A stretch of DNA of 64,000 nt from Sphingomonas alba (GCF_023516555.1 NZ_JAMGBD010000002.1:558001-622000), one strand, 5' to 3'; counted from the first letter of the stretch, positions 50,037-58,479 are shown. The notes: generated by a model not told the origin, from the letters alone. Numbers and translations are program-made.

Positions 50037-52541
50037 TCAGTCCTCACTTCGTGAGGCTGGCCGGCGTTCGGCAGCTCTACGCGCTGCTCCGGCGGCGCTC
50101 CGCACCGGCGTCGCTGCGCTCGGTGCCTCCGGCTCCATCGCCGCCGCCGCCAGCGCTTCCGCCTCGTAAAGCAAAGCCTCGTCAGCGGTCCCGGCCGGCG
50201 CCGCCTCGCGGCCGACGATCACCATCAGCGGTACGGCCATGGGCGTGATCCGGTCGAGTTCGACATGGACCATGGTCGCCGCCGCCCGGTCGACCAGCCG
50301 GACAAGGCGGCCAAGCTCGGTCATGCGGGTGCGGGCATCGTCCCAGGCGGCGCGGAGCAGCAAATGGTCGGGTTCGTATTTGCGCAGCACATCGTAGATG
50401 AGGTCGGTGGAGAAGCTGACCTGGCGCCCGGTCTTGCGCTTGCCGGGATGCTGGCGTTCCACGAGGCCACCGATCACCGCGACCTCGCGAAAGGCGTTTT
50501 TCAAGAGGAAGCTGCGCTCGACCCATTCGGTGAATTCGCGCTCGAGAATGTCGGGCGAAAAGAGGGATTGCGGGTCGGTAATGGGTTCGAGGCCATAACA
50601 GGCGATGCCGTAATCGTTGGCGACAAAGCCCAGCGGCTTGAGGCCCGCCTTTTCCATCCGCTTGGTCAGCAGCATGCCGAGCGATTGGTGCGCGTTCCAG
50701 CCTTCGAAGCTGTAGGCGACCATGTAATGGCGGCCCTCGTGCGGGAAGGTCTCGACCAGCAGCTGGTTGGGCTCGGGCAGCAGCGAGCGCTCGGACTGGA
50801 CCTCCAGCCATTCGCTGACGTCGCCGGGGAAGCGGTGCCAGTCGTTGCGGTCCGCGAGCATGCCGCGAACGCGGTTGGCAAGGTGGGTCGACATGCTCAT
50901 GCGCTGGCCGCCGTAGGTGACCGGCCGCGCCGTGCGCTTCGACGCCTGCACGATGATGTCGGTGTCCTTCATCGACAGGACTTCAAGGCTGAGGCCGGCG
51001 AAGAAGAATGTGTCGCCGGGGGTGAGCGTCGAGCCGAAGCCTTCTTCGACCGTGCCGAGCTTGCGGCCGCCCTTGAAACGGACGTCGAGCAAAGGCTGTT
51101 CGACGATGACGCCGGCATTCATGCGGTGCTGCTGGGCGATGGGCGGGCGCGAGAGGCGCCAGCGGCCGGGGGCTTCCTCCAGGATACGGCGAAAGCGGTC
51201 GTAGGCCTTCAGCGCATAGCCACCGGTGGCGACGAAATTGAGGATTTCCTGGAAGCGGTCGGCGGTGAGCCCCGCATAGGGTGCGGCCGACTGGATTTCG
51301 GCGAGGAGTGCGGCTTCTTCGAAGGGCCCGGCGCAGGCGATGGCGAGGACGTGTTGGGCGAGCACGTCGAGCGTCCCGGGGCGGAAGATGTCGGGATCGA
51401 GCTCGCCGTCGCCGATGGCGTCCAATGCTGCGCGGGCCTCGAGATATTCGAAGCGGTTGCCGGGCACGATCATGCCTTTGCTGGGCTCGTCGAGGCGGTG
51501 GTTGGCGCGGCCGATGCGCTGCAGCAGGCGCGAGCTGCCCTTGGGGGCGCCCATCTGGATGACGAGGTCGATGTCGCCCCAGTCGATGCCGAGGTCGAGG
51601 CTGGCGGTAGCGACCAAAGCGCGGATTTTGCCGTCCGCCATCGCCGCCTCGATCTTGCGGCGGGCTTCGACGGCGAGGCTGCCGTGGTGGATCCCGATGG
51701 GCAGCGACTGGTCGTTGACGGACCAGAGCTTCTGGAAGGTGAGCTCGGCCAGCCCGCGCGTATTGCAGAAGACGAGCGTCGTCTTGTGCCGTTCGATCAG
51801 CCGCATGATGTCGGCGACCGCGTGATAGCCGGAGTGGCCGGCCCAGGGGATGCGGTTTTCCGGGATCAGGATCGAGAGGTCCGGGTCGGCGCCGGGCTCT
51901 CCGAGGACGAGGTCGACGAGGTCCTCATCACCGTGCGGGGCGAGCCAGCCGCGATAGGCGTCGGGGTCGGCGACGGTGGCGGAAAGGCCGACGCGGCGGA
52001 GGCCGGGCGCGAGGGTCTGGAGGCGAGCGAGCGACAGGGAGAGCAGGTCGCCGCGCTTGTCGCGGGCGAAGGCGTGGATCTCGTCGACGATGATGTTCTT
52101 GAGGCCCGCGAACATCAGCTCGCTGTCGGGATAGGAGAGCAGCAGGCTGAGCGATTCAGGGGTGGTCAGCAGGATTTGCGGCGGGCGGATGCGCTGGCGG
52201 GCCTTGCGGTCGGAGGGTGTGTCGCCGGTGCGGGTCTCGACGCGGATGGGCAGGCCCATCTCCTCGATCGGCGAGAGGAGGTTGCGCTGGACGTCCACCG
52301 CCAGCGCCTTCAGCGGCGAGACGTAGAGGGTGTGGAGGTCCTCGGCGGGGTTTTCGGCGAGGTCGCAGATGGTCGGGAGGAAACCCGCGAGGGTCTTGCC
52401 GGCACCGGTGGCCGCGACGAGGAGCGCGCTCCGCCCTGCCCTCGCCGCGGCCAGCATGTCGAGCTGGTGCCGGCGCGGCCGCCAGTCGCGCTCCACGAAC
52501 CAGCGCTCGACCACCTCCGGTAATGGGAACCCTTCGGCCAT
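50037..52541 (-). CDS. lhr: Ligase-associated DEXH helicase (Lhr-Core type)
   Basis: 834 residues. Helicase motifs: Walker A LLVATGAGKTLAGFLP, Walker B NIIVDEIHAFARDKRGD, TTPESLSLLLSYPD, motif III LSATVAD, and motif VI QRIGRANHRLDEPSKG. The C-terminal Lhr winged-helix and beta-barrel part follows (RWRLSRPPIAQQHRMNAGVIVEQP). It unwinds RNA:DNA or DNA 3'-5' with ATP. The last 30 or so residues (EAPSAATPVRSAAGAARRAAERR) are encoded by a short repeat also found at 56616. Its start is 20 bp from the divergent exonuclease gene. Confidence 0.93.
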   Translation of the reverse strand: MAEGFPLPEVVERWFVERDWRPRRHQLDMLAAARAGRSALLVAATGAGKTLAGFLPTICDLAENPAEDLHTLYVSPLKALAVDVQRNLLSPIEEMGLPIRVETRTGDTPSDRKARQRIRPPQILLTTPESLSLLLSYPDSELMFAGLKNIIVDEIHAFARDKRGDLLSLSLARLQTLAPGLRRVGLSATVADPDAYRGWLAPHGDEDLVDLVLGEPGADPDLSILIPENRIPWAGHSGYHAVADIMRLIERHKTTLVFCNTRGLAELTFQKLWSVNDQSLPIGIHHGSLAVEARRKIEAAMADGKIRALVATASLDLGIDWGDIDLVIQMGAPKGSSRLLQRIGRANHRLDEPSKGMIVPGNRFEYLEARAALDAIGDGELDPDIFRPGTLDVLAQHVLAIACAGPFEEAALLAEIQSAAPYAGLTADRFQEILNFVATGGYALKAYDRFRRILEEAPGRWRLSRPPIAQQHRMNAGVIVEQPLLDVRFKGGRKLGTVEEGFGSTLTPGDTFFFAGLSLEVLSMKDTDIIVQASKRTARPVTYGGQRMSMSTHLANRVRGMLADRNDWHRFPGDVSEWLEVQSERSLLPEPNQLLVETFPHEGRHYMVAYSFEGWNAHQSLGMLLTKRMEKAGLKPLGFVANDYGIACYGLEPITDPQSLFSPDILEREFTEWVERSFLLKNAFREVAVIGGLVERQHPGKRKTGRQVSFSTDLIYDVLRKYEPDHLLLRAAWDDARTRMTELGRLVRLVDRAAATMVHVELDRITPMAVPLMVIVGREAAPAGTADEALLYEAEALAAAAMEPEAPSAATPVRSAAGAARRAAERRPASRSED
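50076..50129. repeat. Short GC-rich interspersed repeat, copy A (inside lhr 3' end)
   Basis: About 54 bp with CTGCTCCGGCGGCGCT and CCGGCGTCGCTGCGCT. A close copy, differing at roughly eight positions plus one length change, is at 56616-56668. Here it is translated as the alanine/arginine-rich end of the Lhr helicase. Confidence 0.6.
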
Positions 52542-52561
52542 TGTGCCGCTATAACGACCCG

Positions 52562-53560
52562 ATGGGCCGCTTGGGCAAATGGATCGAGCCGCACCCCGAC
52601 GGCATCTACGTGAAGCCGGCGGATGCGTGGATAGATCCGTCGCAGCCGAAGGCGACGGCGCTGGTCACGCACGGCCACGGCGACCACGCGCGCGGAGGCC
52701 ATGATGAAGTGTTCGCGACGGCGGAAACGCTGGCGATCATGGGCGTGCGCTATGGCGACCAGAACGGCGTTCCGGTCGGTTATGGCGAGGCGGTCCGGGT
52801 CGGCGATGTCGATGTCGGCTTCGTCCCCGCCGGCCATGTGCTGGGGTCGGCGCAGATCGTCCTCGACTATGCCGGGGAGCGCGTCGTGGTGTCGGGCGAC
52901 TACAAGCGACGCCCCGACCCGACCTGCGCGCCGTTCGTCGTCACGCCGTGCGACATCTTCATCACCGAGGCGACGTTCGGCCTCCCGGTGTTCAAGCATC
53001 CCGACACGGGCAGCGAGGTCGACCGGCTACTCCATCGCCTTGCCGCAGAGCCGGAACGCTGCGTGCTGGTCGGCGCCTATGCGCTCGGCAAGGCGCAGAG
53101 GCTGATCATGGAGCTACGCGGGCGCGGCCATGAGGAGCCGATCTACATCCACGGCGCGCTCGAGCGGCTGTGCGCTTTATATGAGGAACTGGGAGTGCCG
53201 CTCGGCGAATTGAGACTGGCAACGGGTGTGCCCAAGGAAGAGCTCAAGGGCCGCATCGTCCTCTGCCCGCCAGGCGCACTCAACGACCGGTGGTCGCGGC
53301 GGCTGCCCGACCCGATCACCGCCATGGCGTCGGGCTGGATGCGCATTCGCCAGCGGGCGCGCCAGCGCAATGTCGAGCTGCCCCTAGTCGTCTCCGACCA
53401 TGCCGACTGGGACGAGCTGACCCAGACCATCCGCGAGGTCGCGCCCCGCGAGGTCTGGATCACTCATGGACGCGAGGAGGCGCTGAAACACTGGTGCATG
53501 ATCCATCAGATCAAGGCGCGCGAGCTGAACCTCGTCGGCTACGAAGACGAGGACGATTAG
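52562..53560 (+). CDS. Ligase-associated DNA damage response exonuclease
   Basis: 332 residues of the MBL/beta-CASP nuclease fold. Motif 2 is ALVTHGHGDHARGGH, then FVPAGHVLGSAQIVLDYAGERVVVSGDYKRRPDPTC as in CPSF73/Exo-type enzymes, and late VVSDHADWDEL and EVWITHGREEAL. This is the Exo partner of the Lhr/MPE/Exo/LIG set. In many genomes the ATP-dependent ligase follows directly; here a 69-residue gene on the other strand follows instead. Confidence 0.92.
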   Translation: MGRLGKWIEPHPDGIYVKPADAWIDPSQPKATALVTHGHGDHARGGHDEVFATAETLAIMGVRYGDQNGVPVGYGEAVRVGDVDVGFVPAGHVLGSAQIVLDYAGERVVVSGDYKRRPDPTCAPFVVTPCDIFITEATFGLPVFKHPDTGSEVDRLLHRLAAEPERCVLVGAYALGKAQRLIMELRGRGHEEPIYIHGALERLCALYEELGVPLGELRLATGVPKEELKGRIVLCPPGALNDRWSRRLPDPITAMASGWMRIRQRARQRNVELPLVVSDHADWDELTQTIREVAPREVWITHGREEALKHWCMIHQIKARELNLVGYEDEDD

Positions 53561-53766
53561 ACGCGATTATTTGCGATTTCCCATCGCCGACTCTCCCAGC
53601 CGGCCACCCGCGCGTCGAAGCCGGGTGCTCCCTCCAGGGCCTGAACGAGCTTGTCCAGATCGTCAGCAATTTCGCGAAAGGTGTTGGCGATTTCAGGGTC
53701 GGCGGTCGCTTGCGCTTCTTCTCGGCACCTTTGGGCCAGTTTCACCGGATCATGTTTCGTCAGCAT
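53557..53766 (-). CDS. Small helical protein of unknown function
   Basis: 69 residues from ATG 53766, with AGGGGAA ten bases upstream. The chain is helical and charged: HDPVKLAQRCREEAQATADPEIANTFREIADDLDKLVQALEG. There is no signal or membrane segment. The stop shares TTAG with the convergent exonuclease gene. I do not recognise the family. Confidence 0.65.
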   Translation of the reverse strand: MLTKHDPVKLAQRCREEAQATADPEIANTFREIADDLDKLVQALEGAPGFDARVAGWESRRWEIANNRV

Positions 53767-53821
53767 AGGCGTTCCCCTGTCGCAAAAACGCACCCCGACG
53801 CTACGCTACGACTGCCCGCAA

Positions 53822-54001
53822 TCACGGATCCGAGGTCAGCTCGTTCAACAAGTCGCAGGTTTCGCGCACTTCGCTTTGAAGCTCCCGCCGCTCTTCCTTG
53901 GTGAGCATGACGGAGCGCTCGTTCCAGGCGTGGATGATGACCTGCCTGAGCTGCCTCAAGTCGTTGATGATGCTCTCAGCCTCGCCGACCTTGCGCGGCA
54001 T
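53822..54001 (-). CDS. 59-residue helical protein
   Basis: Sequence starts MPRKVGEAESIINDLRQLRQ and continues VIIHAWNERSVMLTKEERRE, ending NELTSDP. GGAGGGG lies upstream of ATG 54001 at a suitable distance. Two amphipathic helices separated by a short turn are expected. It lies just upstream of the 69-residue gene on the same strand with a 55-bp gap. No known family; the ribosome site and full helix pattern support a real gene. Confidence 0.6.
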   Translation of the reverse strand: MPRKVGEAESIINDLRQLRQVIIHAWNERSVMLTKEERRELQSEVRETCDLLNELTSDP

Positions 54002-54138
54002 GGCGGGATCCCCTCCGCTACCGGCGTCATGCCTTCATAGGTAACCGAGGTTAGAGTGTCTATAACAAGTGATGGATTAGAATTAATCGACATTGGGGCC
54101 GCGGTCGGTTCCATGCGGCGAACAAAGGCTCGCATCAG

Positions 54139-54855
54139 TCATTCTGACAATAACGCCGGCTTTCTTGCGACATTCCAGTCCACGCGGCCGTGCACTCCAG
54201 CCAATTTGCGGGAGCTCGACGACTGCCAGATCGTCCAGCGACGTGCGCCGAAGCCAGGCTCCGATCGGAGGCTTCGAAGCCATAGCGGGCGGTGGAAGGT
54301 TGCGCTGACCCGATAGTGCCTGTCGAACTTGCGGGTGAGATACAGAACGGCAGGCTTGCCGTAGTGAGCCTCTACCATTCGAAGAAAATCGCCGAGCTCC
54401 TTGTGGAATTTCGCCCGAGAAGGACGGCGTCCGCAGTTACCGGGAAACTCAAGGTCAACGGCTGGCGGCAGTGCAGCCGCTTCAGTGGGTACGTGCCGCA
54501 AAAAATGGGCCGCCTGATCCTGCCCGCTCCGGCACAGCGTGAAGAAGTGGTAGGCGCCTCTTCGGATACCGGCCGCGTGGGCTGCACGCCAATTAAACGA
54601 GAATCGGTGGTCGATATGGTCGGCGCCCTCGGTTGCCTTGATATAGGCGAAGTCGACACCCTGCCGCGGCAGCTTCGTCCAGGCGATACGCCCCTGGTAG
54701 TGCGAGACATCGACACCTTGGTAGGGGTAGCGCCTTTCGGAAGGATGCCAACGGCCGGATCCGCGAGGCGCGGCAATGGTACTGGCAATAGGCATCACCG
54801 CGACTGAGATCAGCACGATCCACTTGCTGAGGGGCCAACCCGCACGACGCATCAT
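54139..54855 (-). CDS. GH25 family lysozyme-like protein
   Basis: About 238 residues from ATG 54855 (MMRRAGWPLSKWIVLISVAVM), an anchor or signal segment; ATG 54885 is possible too. GH25 motifs: YQGVDVSHYQGRIAW at the start of the barrel, FAYIKATEGADHID and PAVDLEFPGNCG, where the aspartate and glutamate are the expected catalytic residues. The family cleaves the N-acetylmuramic acid bond of peptidoglycan. It stands among small orphan genes, so it may be phage-derived or serve in wall remodelling; no other phage genes are seen. Confidence 0.85.
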   Translation of the reverse strand: MMRRAGWPLSKWIVLISVAVMPIASTIAAPRGSGRWHPSERRYPYQGVDVSHYQGRIAWTKLPRQGVDFAYIKATEGADHIDHRFSFNWRAAHAAGIRRGAYHFFTLCRSGQDQAAHFLRHVPTEAAALPPAVDLEFPGNCGRRPSRAKFHKELGDFLRMVEAHYGKPAVLYLTRKFDRHYRVSATFHRPLWLRSLRSEPGFGARRWTIWQSSSSRKLAGVHGRVDWNVARKPALLSE

Positions 54856-55001
54856 TGTTTGCCCTGATTTTCGACGCAGATACATTGAGTTACGAGAAGG
54901 CGCGGCTTTGCCACTATCGGCCGCCGGTAATGGTTCCCCCCGAGAATGTGGCGCCGAGTTCTCGGGGGCGAACCCTTCCATCGCTCTTGACGCCGCTGCG
55001 A

Positions 55002-55202
55002 TCAGCAACTGGCTCGGGGCCAGTAGAGCTTGCGCCGATGTCGCAAGACGATTGTTCCCCTGGAGTTCCGAACCTCGGCCTGTTCAGCTCGACCTGCATC
55101 GACGGCAGCGATCGCCTGTTGCTTCACATCAACCAAGCGATCGTCAAACAGCTCGGTGCTGATCAAGTGATCATGGCGAAAAAGATTGATCCTGTAGGTC
55201 AT
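55002..55202 (-). CDS. Small basic protein, unknown
   Basis: 66 residues from ATG 55202 (MTYRINLFRHDHLISTELFDDRL), preceded by GGAGGG about 14 bases upstream. It alternates short strands and a helix (VKQQAIAAVDAGRAEQAEV) and ends with RGTIVLRHRRKLYWPRASC. It resembles in style the small YRLxxxD-type proteins of sphingomonads, of which another is at 55658. No signal peptide. Function unknown. Confidence 0.5.
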   Translation of the reverse strand: MTYRINLFRHDHLISTELFDDRLVDVKQQAIAAVDAGRAEQAEVRNSRGTIVLRHRRKLYWPRASC

Positions 55203-55238
55203 GACGGTGCGCCTCCCTTCCCTCCGCACCAGTGGCAC

Positions 55239-55268
55239 GCCTGCCGTGGGCAAAAGCCTCCGGCAGGC
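55239..55268. repeat. Inverted repeat GCCTGCCG/CGGCAGGC
   Basis: Eight perfect pairs with a 14-base loop, in the 275-bp space between two small genes. It would lie in the leader of the 55002-55202 gene. It has no T-run. The rest of 55203-55477 holds nothing I can name except the ribosome site of the next gene. Confidence 0.45.
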
Positions 55269-55477
55269 GCACCCGCGTCTGCTCTGGGCACATGACGCCT
55301 TGTCAGATTCTGTCGATTGGCGAGTCGTCGGAACCCGGGGAAGCTTGTAAACTTTCTCAGGGGATTCCTGAGGGTTAGCCGGATTTCGGGACATATCTGC
55401 GGATTCTGAAAGGAGACTGGAGCAACAATCCATGTTAGACTGCGGGCGCCGAGTCAGTGCGTTTGGGGGAAGTGCGT

Positions 55478-55627
55478 ATGAACGGTCTCGATTACCGCCG
55501 GGCCGTGGGTTCCAGGATATGGCACTGGAACTCGAATTGCCCGAAATGGCCAACAAAAGCCTTCGAGTGCAGCCGGGCCAAACCCGTGGCTGAGGGCGAA
55601 TGCCAGGAGTGCGCTGCGCACAACTAA
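55478..55627 (+). CDS. 49-residue cysteine-containing microprotein
   Basis: The chain starts MNGLDYRRAVGSRIWHWNSN and then has C-x9-C (CPKWPTKAFEC) and ECQECAAHN at the end. GGGGGAAG lies eight bases before ATG 55478. The final CxxC with an earlier cysteine suggests a small zinc ribbon that has lost one ligand (WNSNCPKW instead of CxxC), or a redox-active peptide. It is the only plus-strand gene in this patch. I recognise the style but cannot name a family. Confidence 0.6.
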   Translation: MNGLDYRRAVGSRIWHWNSNCPKWPTKAFECSRAKPVAEGECQECAAHN

Positions 55628-55657
55628 TGCAGCGCAAGAATGGCGTGAGCCGTCGGA

Positions 55658-55837
55658 CTAGAGCCGGCGACTGCCAGTTTCGCCGACAAAGCGATCGATT
55701 GCCCAAACCTCCCATTTGACGGGATGTTTTCTCGCGTTCGCGATCTCGAGCGCACGATTGTCATTCGGCGCAAGGAGGTGTTCCGCCGTGTTGAATCTAT
55801 GCGATTCGTCGAAATGGCAGAGCCGATAATAGGTCAT
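55658..55837 (-). CDS. Small YRL-type protein, unknown
   Basis: 59 residues from ATG 55837 (MTYYRLCHFDESHRFNTAEH), with AAGAGG ten bases upstream. The pattern strand, acidic turn, then helix (NDNRALEIANARK) and final strand (WEVWAIDRFVG) is typical of very small alpha/beta proteins common in sphingomonads. Cytoplasmic. Function unknown. Confidence 0.6.
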   Translation of the reverse strand: MTYYRLCHFDESHRFNTAEHLLAPNDNRALEIANARKHPVKWEVWAIDRFVGETGSRRL

Positions 55838-55944
55838 GTCGAACCTCTTGCCCGCCCCCATCTGGACAGGATGGCTATCGCGCTAAGTCCTTTCAATCAG
55901 GACGATTTCCGAGGTCTCGTAATGACCAAAGAGGAAGCCAGACG

Positions 55945-56400
55945 TCAGAGCGTTTTGTCTCTCGCTGCGGATACGCCGGGGCGGGGCCGGCCAACCCGGA
56001 CTGTGATCGTCTGCTTCTTCCAGTCGGTGATCCGCACCTGCTTGACGGTTGCGGCTGCATTGAACTCACCACCGAAGTGCGGACAACCGGCGGCAAGGCC
56101 GGCACTCCGGCTGCTGCTGAGCTTGAGGCGCAGGAGCGTCTTGCTTTCCCCGGTTTCCGTCAGGACCAGTTTCCGGTTGCGATCCGTCAGCCGATAATTG
56201 CCCGAGACGTGCACCGGCTTGCCCTGGCCGATCTGGGCCGCCGCGACGCCGTAGAACGGTGCCTTGCTGTTCCCGGATGAGGGACAGGTCGCCGGCCTCG
56301 GCACGGCCTGGGCCGCTCCCGAGCCGATGGCAGCCACTCCGCCGGCCATAAGGATTAACGCGGCAGCCTGCTTTTGCGCCCTGCTGAATTTCGCCAACAT
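55945..56400 (-). CDS. Exported hypothetical protein
   Basis: 151 residues from ATG 56400, preceded by GGGGGAGAA. Signal peptide: AAALILMAGGVAAIGSGAAQA. The mature part is beta-rich (KPVHVSGNYRLTDRNRKLVLTETGE, TLLRLKLSSS, VKQVRITDWKKQTITVRVG) with two cysteines, perhaps a single small barrel. Longer in-frame starts exist but have no ribosome site. No family recognised. Confidence 0.7.
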   Translation of the reverse strand: MLAKFSRAQKQAAALILMAGGVAAIGSGAAQAVPRPATCPSSGNSKAPFYGVAAAQIGQGKPVHVSGNYRLTDRNRKLVLTETGESKTLLRLKLSSSRSAGLAAGCPHFGGEFNAAATVKQVRITDWKKQTITVRVGRPRPGVSAARDKTL

Positions 56401-56525
56401 GCTTGTTCTCCCCCAGCGTTGCGGGAGCGTGCAGATGCTGCCGCTTGGCGGTGGAGAAACATCCGGATTTGTCCGGAGCCGGGCAGTCCGCTGCGCGACC
56501 AAGGGTGCCATTAGTCCGCAAGAGC

Positions 56526-56550
56526 CGGCGCGGGAGTAAATCCCGCGCCG
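56526..56550. terminator. Strong hairpin in the 56401-56649 gap, possible terminator
   Basis: CGGCGCGGGA, loop GTAAA, TCCCGCGCCG: ten perfect pairs. No T-run follows on either strand, so termination is uncertain. The gap also contains the second copy of the short repeat listed at 56616. Confidence 0.35.
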
Positions 56551-56615
56551 TCGGTCCTGTCTAGCCTTCACGGCTGATGCCGTTCGGCTCGCAGGCCGTC
56601 CGCTGCTCCGCGTCT

Positions 56616-56668
56616 CTCGCGCTGTTCCGGCGGCGCTAACGCGCCGGCGTCACTGCGCTTGGCGCTTC
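56616..56668. repeat. Short GC-rich interspersed repeat, copy B (at DUF885 gene end)
   Basis: About 53 bp with CTGTTCCGGCGGCGCT and GCCGGCGTCACTGCGCTTGG, matching 50076-50129. The stop codon of the DUF885 gene lies inside it, so in this copy the frame closes early where lhr reads on. Confidence 0.6.
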
Positions 56669-58479
56669 GCCGCGATCCAGGCGTCGATCTTGCGTTCCAG
56701 GATCGCCATCGGCAGCGCGCCGGTCATCAGCACCTGGGCGTGGAAGTCGCGGATGTCGAACTTCGGGCCCAGCTCCTTCTGTGCCTTGGCGCGGAGGCGC
56801 TGGATGGTGAGCGCGCCGATCTTGTAGGCCAGGGCTTGCGACGGAATCGCGATGTAGCGCTCGACCTCGTTCTGGGCGTCCGTCTTGCCCATGCTGGAGT
56901 GGGCCAGCATGTAGGCGATCGACTGGTCGCGGGTCCAACCCTTGGAGTGGATGCCGGTGTCGACGACGAGGCGCATGGCGCGCAGCATCTCGTCATCGAG
57001 CGTTCCCATCCGCTGGTACGGATCCTTGTAGAAGCCCATGTCGTAACCGAGCGTTTCGGCATAGAGCGCCCAGCCTTCGACGAAGGCCGTGTTGCCGCCA
57101 AAGCGCATGAAGGCGGGCAGCGCCGCATTTTCCTGCGCCAGGCTGATCTGGAAGTGGTGGCCCGGCTCGCCCTCGTGGAGGAACAGGGTCGTCATTCCCG
57201 GCGTGGTGCGCGACGGCAGGTCATAGGCGTTGAAGTAGAAGGTGCCGGGGCGCGAGCCGTCGGGCGTGCCCTGTTCATAGCTGCCACCGGCCTGGTACTT
57301 CTCGATCACCGGATCGTAGGGCCGGATTTCCAGCTTCGCCTTCGGGATAGTCGAGAAATATTCGGGAAGCTTGGCCGCGACCTTCTTGCCGATGTCGTAA
57401 TAGCCCTGGGTCAGTGCCTCGCGGGTCGGCTCCTTGAACTTGGGATCGGTGCGAAGGTACTCGAAGAACTCGGGCAGCGTTCCCTTGAAGCCGACTTCGG
57501 TCTTCACCTTCTCCATCTCGCCGGTGATGCGCGCGACTTCCTTGAGGCCGAGCGCATGGACCTCGGCGGCCGACAGCGGCAACGTCGTCGAATCGCGGAC
57601 CATCTTGTCGTAGAGGACGGCGCCGCCCTTCATCGATGACAGGCCGACCTGGTCACGCGCGACCGGCAGATATTCGTTCTGCAGGAAATCGCGCAGTCGG
57701 GTCATCGCCGGATAGATATGGTCCGTGATCGCAGCGCGCGTCTGCGACGTCAGCCGCTCCTTGTCCGCAGCCGAAATCGAATCGGGGAAGGCCTTGACGG
57801 GGCCGTAGAACTGCGATTGCTCGGGCTTCTGCTTCAGCTGCTCATTGAGCTGGTCGATGACGTTGCGGATCGTCAGCTTCGTGTCGACGACGCCGCTCTT
57901 CATGCCCTGGCGGAAGCGCTCGATCGAGCGGTCCAGCAGCAGCGCATAGTCGGCGTGGCGCTTGATGTTGTTCTCATAGTCGGCGACCGTCTTGAAGGGC
58001 GCGGCGCCCTTGCCGCTGGCGAAGGTCGGGTAGAAAGTGTGGAAACCCGAGAAGTGGTTGATCGGGCGGACCACGTTCGGGTCGAAATAGCGCGGCTCGA
58101 AGCCCTCCAGGCCCTGCTTCGTCGAATATTCGAACACGTCATAGGCGATCTGGTCGGTCGGGTTGAGCGCGGAGCGATTGATCTTGTGGAGGTTGGCGAG
58201 GTCGGCCTCGGTCGCCGCCTTCTCCTTCGCGAAATATTCATCGGTAATATAGTCGCCGAGGCCCTGGTCCGCATAGCGCAGGTCGCCGCGGAAAATGCCG
58301 CTGATCGGGTTGCGCTTCAGGCTGTCTTCGTCGCTCTGCTTGAAGAGGTTGAACAGCTGGTCGTGCGCGCTCTGCTGGCTGGCGGTCATGGCCGGTGCGG
58401 CCTGCGCGGAAGCGGCGGACGGGATTGCGAACAAGGTCGTCGAAAGGAGTGCGGCGAAGATCGCCGTGCGCTTGGTCAT
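56650..58479 (-). CDS. Exported DUF885 metallopeptidase-like protein
   Basis: 609 residues from ATG 58479 (MTKRTAIFAALLSTTLFAIPSAASAQ), preceded by GAGGGG. The family signature is TLFLHEGEPGHHFQISLA near residue 440, a zinc-type HExxxGHH stretch, followed by FVEGWALYAETLGYDMGFY with a probable third ligand. DUF885 proteins are large helical exported proteins, abundant in sphingomonads, thought to be peptidases. The product is complete and acts in the periplasm. Confidence 0.9.
   Translation of the reverse strand: MTKRTAIFAALLSTTLFAIPSAASAQAAPAMTASQQSAHDQLFNLFKQSDEDSLKRNPISGIFRGDLRYADQGLGDYITDEYFAKEKAATEADLANLHKINRSALNPTDQIAYDVFEYSTKQGLEGFEPRYFDPNVVRPINHFSGFHTFYPTFASGKGAAPFKTVADYENNIKRHADYALLLDRSIERFRQGMKSGVVDTKLTIRNVIDQLNEQLKQKPEQSQFYGPVKAFPDSISAADKERLTSQTRAAITDHIYPAMTRLRDFLQNEYLPVARDQVGLSSMKGGAVLYDKMVRDSTTLPLSAAEVHALGLKEVARITGEMEKVKTEVGFKGTLPEFFEYLRTDPKFKEPTREALTQGYYDIGKKVAAKLPEYFSTIPKAKLEIRPYDPVIEKYQAGGSYEQGTPDGSRPGTFYFNAYDLPSRTTPGMTTLFLHEGEPGHHFQISLAQENAALPAFMRFGGNTAFVEGWALYAETLGYDMGFYKDPYQRMGTLDDEMLRAMRLVVDTGIHSKGWTRDQSIAYMLAHSSMGKTDAQNEVERYIAIPSQALAYKIGALTIQRLRAKAQKELGPKFDIRDFHAQVLMTGALPMAILERKIDAWIAAKRQAQ

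Noticed and set aside
54292-54807. Plus-strand 171-residue frame over the lysozyme gene
   Set aside because: Opposite strand encodes the recognisable GH25 motifs; the plus frame has none.
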